A DNA stretch of 64,000 bases from Rhodamnia argentea (taxonomy: Eukaryota > Streptophyta > Magnoliopsida > Myrtales > Myrtaceae). The notes under the pieces were generated by a model. That model worked only from the letters and a program-made list of their open reading frames with translations. It searched no databases and had not been told where the DNA came from. Of the stretch, positions 1-10,988 are shown piece by piece. The stretch's first letter is position 1; every line of letters begins with the position of its first letter. The DNA is taken from NCBI RefSeq assembly GCF_020921035.1, contig NC_063158.1, forward strand, positions 13,746,001 through 13,810,000. The letters run 5' to 3'. The position numbers were made by a program, and so were the translations under genes.

Positions 1-1869
1 ACCGATCAAATTCATTGAAGAAAAATCATCGGTTGCTTTTAAGAGTGCTCGATAAGATATGTTTGGACATGAGTCGTCCATGGAAGTTGAAATCGGTTCT
101 TTTACTTTCTTCTTCAACCAACGAAGATATAGAAAAACCACAACAAGAGCTATTCCAATAATGACAAAAGTAGCACAAGCCGACGATACCAATACATGGA
201 TTTTTCTTCTCTTGGAGCGTTTGGAGATGCACTTGGGGAGGTGAAATGCTGGCAATCCCCCACAAAGCTCATCGTTCCCAATAATAGAAGTCGCGGTAGC
301 ATTCTTAAAAACTCCTTCAAGCGGTAGCATGCCTTCAAAGCTATTGTAAGACAAATTCAAAAGTTTCGGGGACCGAAATAATGCTAAAAATTCCGGAATC
401 CGACTTGTCAAATTGTTGCGTGAAAGATCTAGTTCTTCAATACCTCCTAACGATTTGATCGATTGCAGAATGGACCCACGGAAAAAATTTCCCCCCATCC
501 TCAGCGTGGTCAATCCAGTACAATCCCCTAAACTATTTGGGATTTCACCTACCAACATGTTGTCGGAGATGTCTAACTCGGTCAGAGTCTTTAAGTTCCC
601 TACTTCCATGGGTAGAACCCCACTCGGATGGTTCCAAGACAAGTCCGTAACGATTGTTATCGAGGAAAGACCTATAAGCTGTGGGGGTATGGTACCGCTG
701 AGATTATTATTAGAAAGATCAAGCCACTGCAGAGATTGACACTTTGATAGATGTGAAGGAATTTCCCCATGAAAGTTGTTCCAACCGAGACCTAGTGTGA
801 TCAACTTGGTTAGATTTCCTAAAGAAGTTGGGATCGTCCCTCCCAGGTTGTTATCCGTTAACAGCAATGCCCCTAAATTTTGTAGATTCCCGAAATTTGA
901 GGGGACCTCGCCCGAAAACTTGTTGGCATACATATTTAAATGGTCTAGGTTGACTAGACTTCCAATCTCTCCAGGAATCTCACCAAACATAAGGTTCTCA
1001 TTCACATAGAACCACTTGAGAGCGTGCGAGAAATTACCTATGCATTTGGGCAATGCCCCGCCGAGTCCTGTTCGATCAATTCCGAAGAACCGTAATCCGG
1101 TGGAGTTTGTCAATGAGCATACGAAGCTCAAGTCTTCAGCATTCCCACTTCCCAGCTGGTTATCAAAGATGGCAAAATACCAAAGCCAAGGCATATTTTT
1201 GAAAGAAGGCACTTTCCCCGAAAGCTTGTTCGCTCCGGATTGAATAACCTCTAGCTTTGTCCAATTGGACACCGAGGGAGGAATCGGTCCCTCAAGTTGG
1301 TTCTTGGCAATGCTGAAAATTTGAAGATTTGGGAGCGTCAAACCTAAGCCTGCAGGAAGACTCCCTTGTATCCGGTTGTCTAAAACGCCGAACCGGGTCA
1401 GAGAGGAGAGATTGAGCAATGAAGGCGGAATTGTACCGGAGAATCTGTTTCCCGAGACAGTGATAGTATGTAAACTTGTCGGGCGGCGCAACCGCCCCAC
1501 TTGCGGAGGGATTTCACGAACGAGCCTATTATTCTGGAGATGAATTTCACTCAAGAAGCTTAGGTTTCCGATGTGAGGAGAGATGGGCCCCAAGAGTCCT
1601 AGCGATGTCAAGTTCAGGATCGTGACCCTCGGGTGTCTCGGGCCGCATGTGACACCGTGCCAATGGCAAAACCCGATGGTGTCATTCCACGAGGCAAGCG
1701 CCCCGTAAGGGTCTTTGACTGCGGCCTTAAATGCGAGCAGCGCGAGTTTGTCGGTTTCATTTGTGGCGGAGGAGGCTTGGACAAAGCACGGTGCAAGAGC
1801 GAGAGACGAGAGAAGGAAGCGGCAAGCCGGTGCCAGATATCGCGCAAAACCGAAGTGCCCAAGTTCCAT
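1..1869 (-). CDS. RLK1: LRR-XII receptor-like kinase, 5' part, cut by window edge
   Basis: Predicted plasma-membrane immune-type receptor kinase. The frame is open from the ATG at 1869 to base 1 (623 codons, no stop found on reading every codon). Visible in order: signal peptide (first ~36 residues), LRR N-terminal cap beginning near TNETDKLALLAF, LRRs with the IPxxLGxLxxLxxLxLxxN pattern, one transmembrane helix (about 120-205 on the plus strand), a basic juxtamembrane stretch, and the start of the kinase. The window ends just before the glycine loop. The ATG was chosen because all five copies share MEL(G/A)HF there. Compared with RLK3-5 it lacks 279 bp at the join at 1487-1492, an in-frame loss of 93 residues (about four LRRs). 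Whether the kinase exons beyond base 1 are intact cannot be seen. Most likely a functional or recently altered paralogue. Confidence 0.88.
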   Translation of the reverse strand, partial: MELGHFGFARYLAPACRFLLSSLALAPCFVQASSATNETDKLALLAFKAAVKDPYGALASWNDTIGFCHWHGVTCGPRHPRVTILNLTSLGLLGPISPHIGNLSFLSEIHLQNNRLVREIPPQVGRLRRPTSLHTITVSGNRFSGTIPPSLLNLSSLTRFGVLDNRIQGSLPAGLGLTLPNLQIFSIAKNQLEGPIPPSVSNWTKLEVIQSGANKLSGKVPSFKNMPWLWYFAIFDNQLGSGNAEDLSFVCSLTNSTGLRFFGIDRTGLGGALPKCIGNFSHALKWFYVNENLMFGEIPGEIGSLVNLDHLNMYANKFSGEVPSNFGNLQNLGALLLTDNNLGGTIPTSLGNLTKLITLGLGWNNFHGEIPSHLSKCQSLQWLDLSNNNLSGTIPPQLIGLSSITIVTDLSWNHPSGVLPMEVGNLKTLTELDISDNMLVGEIPNSLGDCTGLTTLRMGGNFFRGSILQSIKSLGGIEELDLSRNNLTSRIPEFLALFRSPKLLNLSYNSFEGMLPLEGVFKNATATSIIGNDELCGGLPAFHLPKCISKRSKRRKIHVLVSSACATFVIIGIALVVVFLYLRWLKKKVKEPISTSMDDSCPNISYRALLKATDDFSSMNLIG

Positions 1870-2760
1870 AGCTCGAGCAGAAATTGGTAGAAATGAAAGG
1901 AGGGAGGGAGCTCAAGACTTTAAGAGGAAACTGTGAAGGGCCTTTCTGGTTTTCCTTTCCCACGTTGGAGACAAGCCCAAACGACAACTAATTGAGTTGT
2001 TGTCTCGTGCATCCAAGTTGCACTACTTGCTCCTCCAAACCGTCCCAAGCAAAACGAATCTTGACTCGGATCGTGATTGGGAACCGAGTGAAGGCGGCCT
2101 ACCCAATAATTCACTCTCATCTCTTTCCATCCACATTGGAAAAAGACTTATGACAGGCTATGTGTTGCATCCGGAGCTGCTGGATGACCGTTGATGCATG
2201 TACCTGATATTTTCTTGTAGGCAAAGCGTTGCGCGGCCTCACACGGTACTAATCGTGTTAAGCTTATCATCAATTTTTTTTCACATTTTCTTTTTCCTTT
2301 TTGTGTTTGTTATTTGTCAGCCATAAATTTGTGGCCGGCATTTGACCGTCCACCGTCAAATGATAGCAGACGGTTAGGCTAACAAGCCCCTCTCTCTCTC
2401 TCTCTTAAGCGGACCTCGTAGTCTCTCCCGTAAGCAAACCCGGCAGACCTTGACACTTCCATTCTTTTCATCTACGTTGGCAAAGACTTTTGATTTGACA
2501 AGCTATGCATGCATCCAAAGTCAATTGGACCATCCTAGCTGTCATGTCCCATAATTTGTCGACGCTCGCATGATTCCGTGAAAAACTCCTCCGTCCTCTA
2601 TTTTGCGCATTTCGTTTTCCGTTTTCTCCGTTTTTCTTTTAGTTTTTGAATTTTGGAAATAACGCTGGTCCTGTTTCATATTTCCTGTAACTTTTTCTCT
2701 GTGCGCCACGTGGGATACCACAGCGGCACTTCCCGACGACGTCAAAGCCTCGCTTTACAT
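1870..2760. repeat. RLK1 5' flank with reiterated upstream units
   Basis: This is the 5' flank of RLK1 and is alignable by eye with the flanks of RLK2 (from 14599), RLK3 (29110), RLK4 (50871) and RLK5 (61020). The first 60 bases are pyrimidine-rich on the sense strand and probably 5' UTR. Further up is a unit containing a TTGGAAAAGACTTTTGACAG-like core, then GATGCATGTACC, then CACGGTACTAA. Variants of the unit recur about 2120-2260 and 2450-2530 here, and two or three times upstream of RLK2 and RLK4. I see no coding potential. A short CT run lies at 2390-2405. Confidence 0.6.
2341..2360. promoter_or_regulatory. Inverted W-box-like pair upstream of RLK1
   Basis: TTTGACC and GTCAAA face each other across a short spacer about 475 bp upstream of the RLK1 ATG. 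TTGACC is the WRKY-binding W-box consensus (TTGACY). The first half is kept upstream of RLK2 (15095), RLK3 (29541) and RLK5 (about 61487), and is changed to TTTAATC upstream of RLK4. WRKY control of LRR-XII kinases is plausible, but here it is inference from a short motif. Confidence 0.35.
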
Positions 2761-4111
2761 TTTCGTTCAGATTTTAACGGAACGGAACAATGAAAAATAA
2801 ATGATTCAAGAACCAGATTGGCCAAAACACGAATTCAGGCTTGTCGTTGCACAAATTGAAGCCTTTGCATTAGCAAAATTGATATAAGTAGTAAGCCTTC
2901 GAAAGAGCAGTGTCGGGGAATTCACACTTACACCCTTAGGGAAATCCAATACGTAGAAGTTACATTATCGAGATGTGAGACTGGTTATACTGAGCCATGC
3001 TTAGATAACACCTGTTATGCGCATCGAGTGTCGACACATATCGTTTTAACCGCCACATACCAAAAGGCTTAACTTGAAATCTATACATCCTTATTCACCC
3101 CGTTCAAATATGCCTGGAGTTTGAGTTCGTGAAGGTGGTCGACTTTTGATTATCTTTTGCGATGGGACAAATATGAATCTTCTAAAGGTTTATTTCTATA
3201 TTCTCCTTAATTGACGTTTTCCAGTCAAAGTCTGATTATGTGCTAGAGTCGTCGAGGTAATAAAAGGAAAAGGGAAAGTCCAAACTTAGACTTGTTGACC
3301 GAATCAATCTCCCACTCACATGAGAGCTCGGTTTCATGCATGCTCTCCCTTAATTCGGGTGTCCTTTTTGTTAGGTATGCTCTCCCCTTGATTTAGGTAT
3401 CATTTATGTCAACTTGAATTTCCATTAATGCTTAACTTCATACGTGGTCTCTTTTTCCAGACAAAACCATAAAATCTGACATTGGGCACGTGTTGCTACA
3501 CCATAATGCACCCCAAATTCGAGTCTGTTAATATATCCAAGTTAGACCCACTTTTACTCAAAAGCTCAATCCAATAAATTATCGGATAACTTGGATATAT
3601 TAATTACTCAACACCACAATATTTCTCCAACGTAAGACTTCTCTAACACAACTCACATATATATCTTGACACACCCACCTTAGTAACAATGTTGCCCGTA
3701 TCCGCTGGAACTTGTAGCTCTAGGATCGTAGAGCAGTCCCCGATATCCATTTATTTTGCTCTAGAATTAAGCGATGGTAAGCCACTATTCCTAGTCAAGC
3801 TGCAGAATCCAAGCTGTCCTCTGAATCCGATTCCCAACAGCTAGTTGATTGGAATTCGTCTTAAGGAGCATCATACAAGTAAAATGACAAAAAGGAGCAA
3901 GGTAATTTGATTTGGATTTATTTTAAAACACTATAACACCAAAACAGGGGGCCTAGCAAATTGACAGTGCTCAAGAATGTGTGCGCATCGCAGGGCTTAT
4001 GCTTAATTCGAAATATGTACAGAATCGGATGGCAAATGATAATCAACTATCATCTTTAAACAAAGATCTTCAGTTATATATATTTTACATGTACATTTGC
4101 CTTTGTGCGGT

Positions 4112-4146
<35 letters not shown>

Positions 4147-4659
4147 ATTTGGTCAAAAGATGTGCTTTAACTAAAATTGGTGTGGAAATAACGTCACCCT
4201 CGCTGTTATTTACTAAAATAAGATATATGATTTTAATTGTTTCATTAAAACATCTTATTGTTGTGAATTTTGGACTGACTCGCGCTTTTTCTACTCCCAT
4301 TATGACTTTGATACTCTTGATTGTATATGTTTTGACCATCTTATTATTTGTATGGCCATCACTTCTGGTACAACTTTATATACTTCATTTTTTATTTATT
4401 GTTTTGTCAACTCTTTTATTTTCTTTTTTCTTTTTCCCCTTACGGGTCCCACTTTCCTCCTTTTTCCACGCCTCCCACTTCTTTTTTTTTCTTCTTCCAA
4501 AAACCCCGATGTCTCCTGTTTATAATCTATTATGGCAATGGAGCTGCTAAAGTGATATTTTGATAGTACTGTCAATTATTTCTGACCATTCGATCTCCCA
4601 TTCAAGTTTTATGCAAAGCATATGGTGATGGTGGGTGAATCTATCGTTGAAATTGCATT
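2761..4659. repeat. Duplicated spacer segment with RLK 3'-flank remnant
   Basis: No gene seen. The segment is a paralogue of 16400-18036, 33200-35132 and 52400-54290. The part from about 3720 to 4100 is also alignable with the sequence just 3' of the RLK genes (for example 10310-11270): shared landmarks include CTAGTCAAGCTGCA, TGACAGTGCTCAAGAATGTG-like sequence and AAAGATCTTCAGTTAT. It therefore looks like the downstream flank of a lost RLK copy. It ends at the common breakpoint AAATTGCATT, after which BRCA1-like sequence starts. T-rich tracts at 4380-4500 give long but meaningless ORFs. Confidence 0.6.
4113..4144. repeat. (AG)16 microsatellite
   Basis: Perfect AG dinucleotide run. The same site in the paralogous spacers holds 47 bp at 17781, 22 bp at 34581 and 14 bp at 53761. 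Confidence 0.97.
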
Positions 4660-4669
4660 CTGTTATTAG

Positions 4670-7646
4670 TCAAATTAAGACAACAGATGGAGATGTTTCT
4701 GCTGAGATTCCAGGCAAGGGCTGCAGCATCACTGAAGTAGCTGAAACCTCTCTGAAACAGGATAATAGCCATGATATTAGCTTTTTCAAGACTGGAAGCA
4801 GCCAGAAAGATCGTCTTACAATGTGGAATGAAAGGAAGCCGATATCTGTAGAAGAGAGACTCAATTTTGAAGGGCCTGCCATCCAAGACCAAACCAAAGA
4901 AAACTTGGTTTACAACTCATCCCTTTCAACTTCGAATCTCAAAGAGTCATCTACAGTGGGAAATAAGGATGACAACATGGAGGGAATGAAGTCTGGAAAG
5001 TTGCTAACAGAGGATCGAGGATTAAGACTAAAGGAAAGTGAGAAATGTTATTCTCTGGTAATCTCAGATGCAGGGATGAATGATGGGAATCCAGAGGGTA
5101 GTGATAATGCCCAGGTTGAGGAAGCTCAGACAAATCATGATGTGAGACTTGCAACTGAGTTTTCGATAGCTGAGAAACTTCAAGGTTTAGATGAAATGGT
5201 TTTGCGAAAATGTGGGACCATTCCCAGGGTTGTCTAGTGTGCTTTCTGCCAGTCATCAGAATGCTCAGAGGTCCATTTGCTTTATTTCCATGCAACTTTT
5301 ATCTTCTGGGTTTGATCCGGAATGCAATGCTTTAGACTCAGAAGCTAAATGCTACATATGCAATTTATGATGGCAGGCTTCAGGAGAGATGGTCCACTAC
5401 AGTAATGGTGAGCCTGTCCCTGCAGATTACAATGGAGGATCTAGGATCATACATTCACACAAGAATTGCACTGAATGGTAAGAAACACTTGAAATATGAC
5501 AAAAATACAACCAGTTTACATTTATATATCCAGCCAAATAATCTGGTTAATGTAATCAGAGGAATTTCTTGATGGTGATCATATCATATTTTTCTGCATC
5601 CTTCCACCTTTAAATTATACTAGAACAGTGGCTGCAGAAGCTTCAAACTTCATAATTGTGATTGTCTAATGTCAAAGGCTCCTGTTACTTTTGATATGGC
5701 TGAGCCTAACAAGGCTAAACTCTACATGTGCAGGGCTCCTAACGTCTATTTTGTGGATCGTCAAGCTATTAATCTTGAAGCTGAAGTAGTCAGGAGTCGA
5801 AGAATAAAATGCTGTTGTTGTGGAATCAAAGGGGCAGCTCTTGGATGCTATGAGAAAAGTTGTCGCAAGAGTTTTCGTGTTACTTGTGCCATGAAGATCC
5901 CGCAATGTAGATGGGCTACAGTAAGTTTCATGGATGCACTCATAAGTCGTATACAACATTTGGCCGGCCACATCTTCTTCGTTAACACATTTTTTCTTTA
6001 AATTCTCATTGGAACAGGTTAATTTTGTTCTATTGTGCCCGCTTCACTTTTCTTCTAAATTGCCTATTGAAATTCCCAGACCTCGAGAGATACAGAGTTC
6101 TTCAAAAGAAGAGTATGTTTACAAATTTCATTTACTGAATTTTGATAAACATTAAGAGCCTGATGAGATTGCTTACACATAAGTTTTACAGGCGATCACA
6201 ATTCATTGATGATGAAAATGATGAGAAGCATCAGCATGGTGCAAGCTCGATGCGGATGTATTGTGGATCTCACAACAAAATAGTTCTGTGTTGTTCAGCT
6301 TTAACAGAAGCTGAGAGGGTAAAAATTAAATTATGAAGTAGAGTCTGTTGATGTTTGGATATATCATTCAGTATTATTGAAAGGATTGAGTGCATGAATC
6401 TCAGGATATGGTTTCTCAATTTGGGAAGGCATCCAGAGCAAAAGTAGTGCAAAAATGGAATCCAACTGTGACTCATGTGATTGCATCAACAGATGAAAAT
6501 GGAGCTTGCAAAAGGACATTCAAAGTTTTGATGGGTATCCTGGAGGGCAAGTGGATACTGAGCGTTGAATGTGAGTACAGAGCTGTAAACATCAGATACA
6601 GTAGTCAAATCCTAGTAAATTGGTCCATGGGGTGTTTATGTTGCTAAGGCGAGTGTCTTTTGGGTGCTTGTGCCCAGGGATAAAAGCTTGCATGGAAGCA
6701 ATGGAACATCTCAATGAGGAGAGATATGAAATCAATGTCGACATTCATGGAATGAGGAACGGTCCTCAACTTGGAAGACAAAGAGTCATTAACATGATTG
6801 GTATCTATTTCTTTCACTCAACTGCATCGTCTATTTGAATATTGTTGGTTATTTAACATTCTCAGACCTCAGTATACAATTTTTGTTGTCTCTACAACTG
6901 ATGTGCCCCTCAAATATATGGGAGTACTTCATCTGAAGAAAATCTGGCATTCTATAGTAAGAGTGCTTGCATGTGCTGTATTGCAATCTGACTGAACTAG
7001 CTGCCATGTAGACTGTCATGGCAGCATATCTGCGCCTCAAGCAGGTTCCATGCATAGCAGTATTGAAGGGCTTCACACATTTCTCTTGCAGAGAGTCATT
7101 TAACTGAAAAGTCAATTTGCTTGAAGTTCTGTCATCCAATCTGATAGACCAAATCAGCATCCACATGACTTTCTCTCTTAATATGACCGTTCTAGGCATG
7201 CTAATGCTATGCTATGGAATTTGCAAACAGCATCTTATCGTTCATGTGGGCATCTTACCGTTCATGCGGTTTGGACTTGCATCTAATATTGGTTGGTGTT
7301 TCCTCTTGTGCAGCAACCAAAACTATTTGACGGGCTTAAGTTCTATTTCATGGGGGATTTCGATACTTCACTCAAAGGACACTTCCAAGATCTTCTTGTT
7401 GCTGCCGGAGGCACTGTGCTTCACAGAAAGCCCATTCCTTGCGATGAGCTAGCCCCCTTTCCTGCATCCATTCCTTCAACCTTCATAATATATAGCCTTG
7501 AGATGCCAGAAAATTGCAGTCTAAGCAGGGATATGATCATCAAGCGCAGGCTGTCTGGTGCAGAAGCTCTCGCTAGATCAACAGGAGCAAAAGTGGCTAG
7601 CAACTCATGGCTTTTGGATTCTATTGCATCCTGCAAGTTAGAATGA
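4670..7646 (+). pseudogene. BRCA1-like gene, 3' half (ePHD plus BRCT region), copy 1
   Basis: Fragment of the plant BRCA1 orthologue family (nuclear DNA-repair E3 ligase subunit). Exons inferred from GT/AG borders: 4670-5270, 5377-5477, 5734-5920, 6018-6112, 6192-6318, 6405-6570, 6678-6800 and 7314-7646. They encode a Ser/Glu-rich tail, a Cys-rich extended PHD finger (CAFCQ, then ASGEMVHYSNGEP, then KCCCCGIKGAALGCY), and BRCT sequence (WNPTVTHVIAST, GILEGKWIL, AAGGTVLHRKP) ending at a TGA. The RING domain and the 5' half are absent. Defects: a TAG at 5235-5237 just before CAFCQ, FRVTCA where copy 2 has FHVTCA (probable zinc-ligand loss), and the 6800/7314 junction leaves the next exon out of phase. 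These make a non-functional captured fragment most likely. The call rests on my recognition of the family; a search would settle it. Confidence 0.78.
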
Positions 7647-8068
7647 TGAAAATGTTCCTCGTTTGTTATTTAAGGAGCTCTGCCAATCCTCATGGCTCTT
7701 TCTTTTCATCATAAAGGACAAAGTGAATGGATCTGGGCTCTTTTGAATAATTGCTTTTCAAAATGAAACTTCCATGTTTTTCGTTATTGATATGATATAG
7801 ACAAGCACTTTTTTATCTTTTTATACTCTCTAACTTGGTAAAAAATTGCAATTCCCTTTGGTTATCTAAGCTTCTTGTAAAGTACTGCTCGCTAAACTAT
7901 GTGAATTTGTTTGACCAAAAAAAAAAAAAAAAACTAGGTGAATTTGCAAAAACCCTTCTCTTGGGGTATCTCTTAACTTCCTGTAAAGCAATGCTTTCAG
8001 CAGGATATCTATCCAGTCTGTCAAAGAAGTACAGATTCATGTGGATGGGAAGTTTTCTCCGCTGGTTG
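7647..8068. other. Downstream of BRCA1-like fragment, no gene seen
   Basis: Probable former 3' UTR and flank, AT-rich, with a poly-A run of about 15 at 7918. The ORF at 7835-8071 has no recognisable content. This stretch has no counterpart after BRCA1-like copy 2, where it falls inside a deletion. Confidence 0.5.
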
Positions 8069-8265
8069 TAGACGTGGCCGGTTTGTCCGAACTGCCAGTC
8101 CGGTTCCTAGAAAAGGTTCTGGTTCCGGGCTGGTTCCAGTTCCGGTTCGGAACCGCCGGTTCCTAGGCCCAATGGCTCTTTCCCCCCCCCCCCCCTCCCC
8201 TTTTTTTTTTTTATAAGGGTCGGAACAGGTGGTTCCGGGTCCCTGGTTCCATTTGGCCATGTCTA
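8069..8265. mobile_element. hAT-like MITE with TAGACGTGGCC ends
   Basis: The ends TAGACGTGGCC and GGCCATGTCTA form terminal inverted repeats with one mismatch. They are flanked by GCTGGTTG and GTTGGTCG, an imperfect 8-bp duplication (6 of 8). The interior is built of GGTTCC/GGAACC motifs and a homopolymer run of C followed by T (8178-8212). The 8-bp duplication and TAG-type end fit a non-autonomous hAT element; there is no coding content. Confidence 0.6.
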
Positions 8266-10410
8266 GTTGGTCGCGACTTGGTTTGCTAGAATTTCTATCT
8301 GGTGTAGTACTACCTCAGGTTAGTACTGATATTTGGCCTGACAAGAGGATTTCCATGCATCCTTAACCCAAACAGAGAAACAGAGAGCCTCTGCTGGTTT
8401 AATTCCTGGTCTAGTTCTACAGTGTCTCGGTTGAATAATCAGGATTCAGGATACTTGTCCTCGGGACATTCAGCTTTGCTGCACATCCTTTCTGGGAAAG
8501 AGTTCAACCACCTAATGCAGGGCAGGACTTCCTGAACCACCTTATTTAAACTCGTTATTTGACTTTGTTCTATGATTTGGGAGATATTTTTACTGATTAC
8601 TTGATCGATTTGATCATTGAATGTTTGCCTATTTAGCGCTTCCTAAATGCCCCATTTGACTTCAAATTATAAAGCTCCAAAAATCACTATATTACCGATC
8701 AATCCTAATTATTCATTTGTAGATAGTCCTAAAGAACTTTTAACACATAGTTGTTAATACAGGCCGATAAATTGAAGTTTCGATACATATCTGGCATGAA
8801 ATTCTAGCTGACTATATGGATAACTTTTTTTATTAACCTGTAATTGTTTTTCTAAAATTTGCTCATTCTATTTTGTATTTTTAAATTTGTAATTCTACCA
8901 ATTTTTCAAATGAGCACGAGATATTCTCTCATTGCGGAGTATGAAATGTTGGAAAGATGCATTTTATCGCCGAGCTCATCACCATCGATATTTCTAATTT
9001 CAGTACTAGAATGCATAGTTGCACAAACCTATGTTTCTCGTCAAGAGAGTACGCTAAACATCCCTATACTCAAAATTTAGGCAGTATTTTATATGACATG
9101 TGTTTTAAAAATAGCCTCTTTGAGAATCAGAATCATTTACTTACCAAATAAGTATCATAAAATCAGAATCGTTGCCAAATATATTCTTATATTCCCACGC
9201 ACAGACCAAAATATAAAAAAAAAAATGAAAAAAACCGTGGCATTGAATTTCTGAGTTTAATTTCACCGAAATAACACGTGTGTTTGAGATAGTGCCAATA
9301 ATTAGTATTTTTCTACATTGCATGAACTAACGATACTGTACAAAATAAGGTGTTTGAATTTCAGAGAGACATATCTCTACGCATTAAATGGCAGTCTAGA
9401 TTTTACATATTTTTTGAATCTATACATTTGTTATGATCAATAGTGCATAAAAAGACACCTTCCTTCAAGATTGGATAGGTAGCATGTGTTTTTTTGAATA
9501 GTATGTTCGGAGTTGGACAATGACGGTCGACTAGCTCAGCTAGTTCGCGACAGGGCTCGCGGTGTTTTGTGGCAAGACACACAGCAGCAAGCTCACGGGG
9601 TTATCATGGCTGAACAACGACGAGACCGCGGCAACTCACGGTGGGGCTGTCAATCTGCTACGAATAGCAGCCCGCGGTTCGGTGATGGCTCGGCAACTCT
9701 TGAGTTCACGTGATTGATCTACAAAACAAGAGCACGCGTGACGTTGGTGGAGGGTGGCGACTGCTGTGGCTGCAATCGACGACGTCAGATGGAGCTGCAG
9801 ATTGCGGCGGACAGCGATTTCTCAATGGCTAGTAGCGCTTGGTAGGGACGGAGACTCGACCTGTCGGGTTCTTTTTTCTAACTAATTAAGCTTTAATTAA
9901 AGGCCTCTTTTCCCTACATTAACATTAACATCAATATTAACATCACCTTTATCCCAAGCTAGTTGAAATCGGCGGTCAAAGGCCCCTTTTCCTTACTTGG
10001 AGTTTAATGGGTTGAATCAAGCTCTAGTTAGGCCCTGATAGCCTTATGAATTTCGACAACCCCCCCCGGCTGGCTGAATTCTATTTTGGATTTCGGCCTG
10101 GTCCGCGCATTGAGTTTGGGTTCGTTCTAGTCACCGGTCCGATTAAAATGTAGGAATACATGTATGTATAAATTAAACTAAACGATATGAAAAATGATTT
10201 AAATATTTTTGCTAGGGACTATAGTTAGTCCCTAATTTTTTATGCAATAAATGACTAAAAGAATTGCCAAAACTTAAGTGTTAACATTTAGGAACATAGA
10301 GCAATTCCCGACATCCTAGTATTTCGTGCAACAATTCAGCAACAGAGAGCCTTTCCTAGTCAAGCTGCACAAACCAAGATTTCCTTTTGAATCAAATTTC
10401 CAATAGCTAA
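8266..10410. other. Spacer with duplicated GC-rich block, no gene seen
   Basis: No supported gene. From about 9413 the sequence is paralogous to 55838-56908, and from about 9650 also to 45510-46740. A GC-rich stretch (9513-9880) is shared by all three; its frames are not conserved well enough to call coding. A run of Cs near 10063 and the phrase AATTTCGACA mark the end of the block. 8270-9400 is unique in the window and AT-rich. Confidence 0.55.
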
Positions 10411-10988
10411 GGGTCTGTTTGGTAATTGGAAACATTTTTGATTCTGTGTTTTTCTATTCTTTTGTTCCCGGAATAGAAAAAAAAAACATAAACACCCGTT
10501 TGTGTACGTGCCGATAGAGGAAAAGCAGGTCGTGACAAGACATTCATTGATTTTTTGTTCCCGGGAACAAAAATAAGAAGTAAAAGAAAGTAACTTCTTT
10601 GCTCCCGGAAACAAAAAAGAAAAATAATGTCATTTTAGAAAAACAAGCTCAATATAACTTAATGCTCGTCTTTACAATCACAAGTCCATCGCCGGTTATT
10701 GTCGGTCACCGATCGCCATTGCCGCCCATGGTCGCCGCCGTTGTAGCTTGCCGGTCCTCGCCGCCTCCAATGGTTTTTTTTATAATTAAATATAAAAAGT
10801 TGAGAATATAAATTTTTAGGGTCGTACCAAACACATTTATGTTTCTTTTCTATTTTGGGAATAAAAATGTTATGCAGTTACCGAACACGTTCTTCTGCTC
10901 AGAAACAGTTCCCCAGGACAAAAATGAAAAAAAGATCATTTCTACTTAGAAATTATTTCCCGGAACAGAAACATTACCACACGAACCC
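10411..10988. mobile_element. Tourist-like MITE, copy beside RLK2
   Basis: The left end is GGGTCTGTTTGGTAAT and the right end, read on the other strand, is GGGTTCGTGTGGTAAT. Both sides carry TAA, fitting a PIF/Harbinger (Tourist) target duplication. Empty sites exist in the paralogous RLK-flank sequence near 17510, 34310 and 53490, where CAGCTAATTGATTGGAATTC runs straight through. The interior has TTGTTCCCGG repeats and a short CG-rich middle. No coding capacity. Sister insertions are at 46741 and 56909. Confidence 0.75.

Noticed and set aside
4348-4563. Hydrophobic small ORF, also at 34806 and 53951
   Set aside because: Produced by T-rich tracts in the spacer; frame and ends differ between copies, and the sequence is homologous to an RLK 3'-flank-derived spacer.
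9513-9713. 66-codon frame MDNDGRLAQLVRDRA, present also at 55937
   Set aside because: Two very recent duplicates would keep an open frame by chance; no family recognised and no splice or regulatory context.
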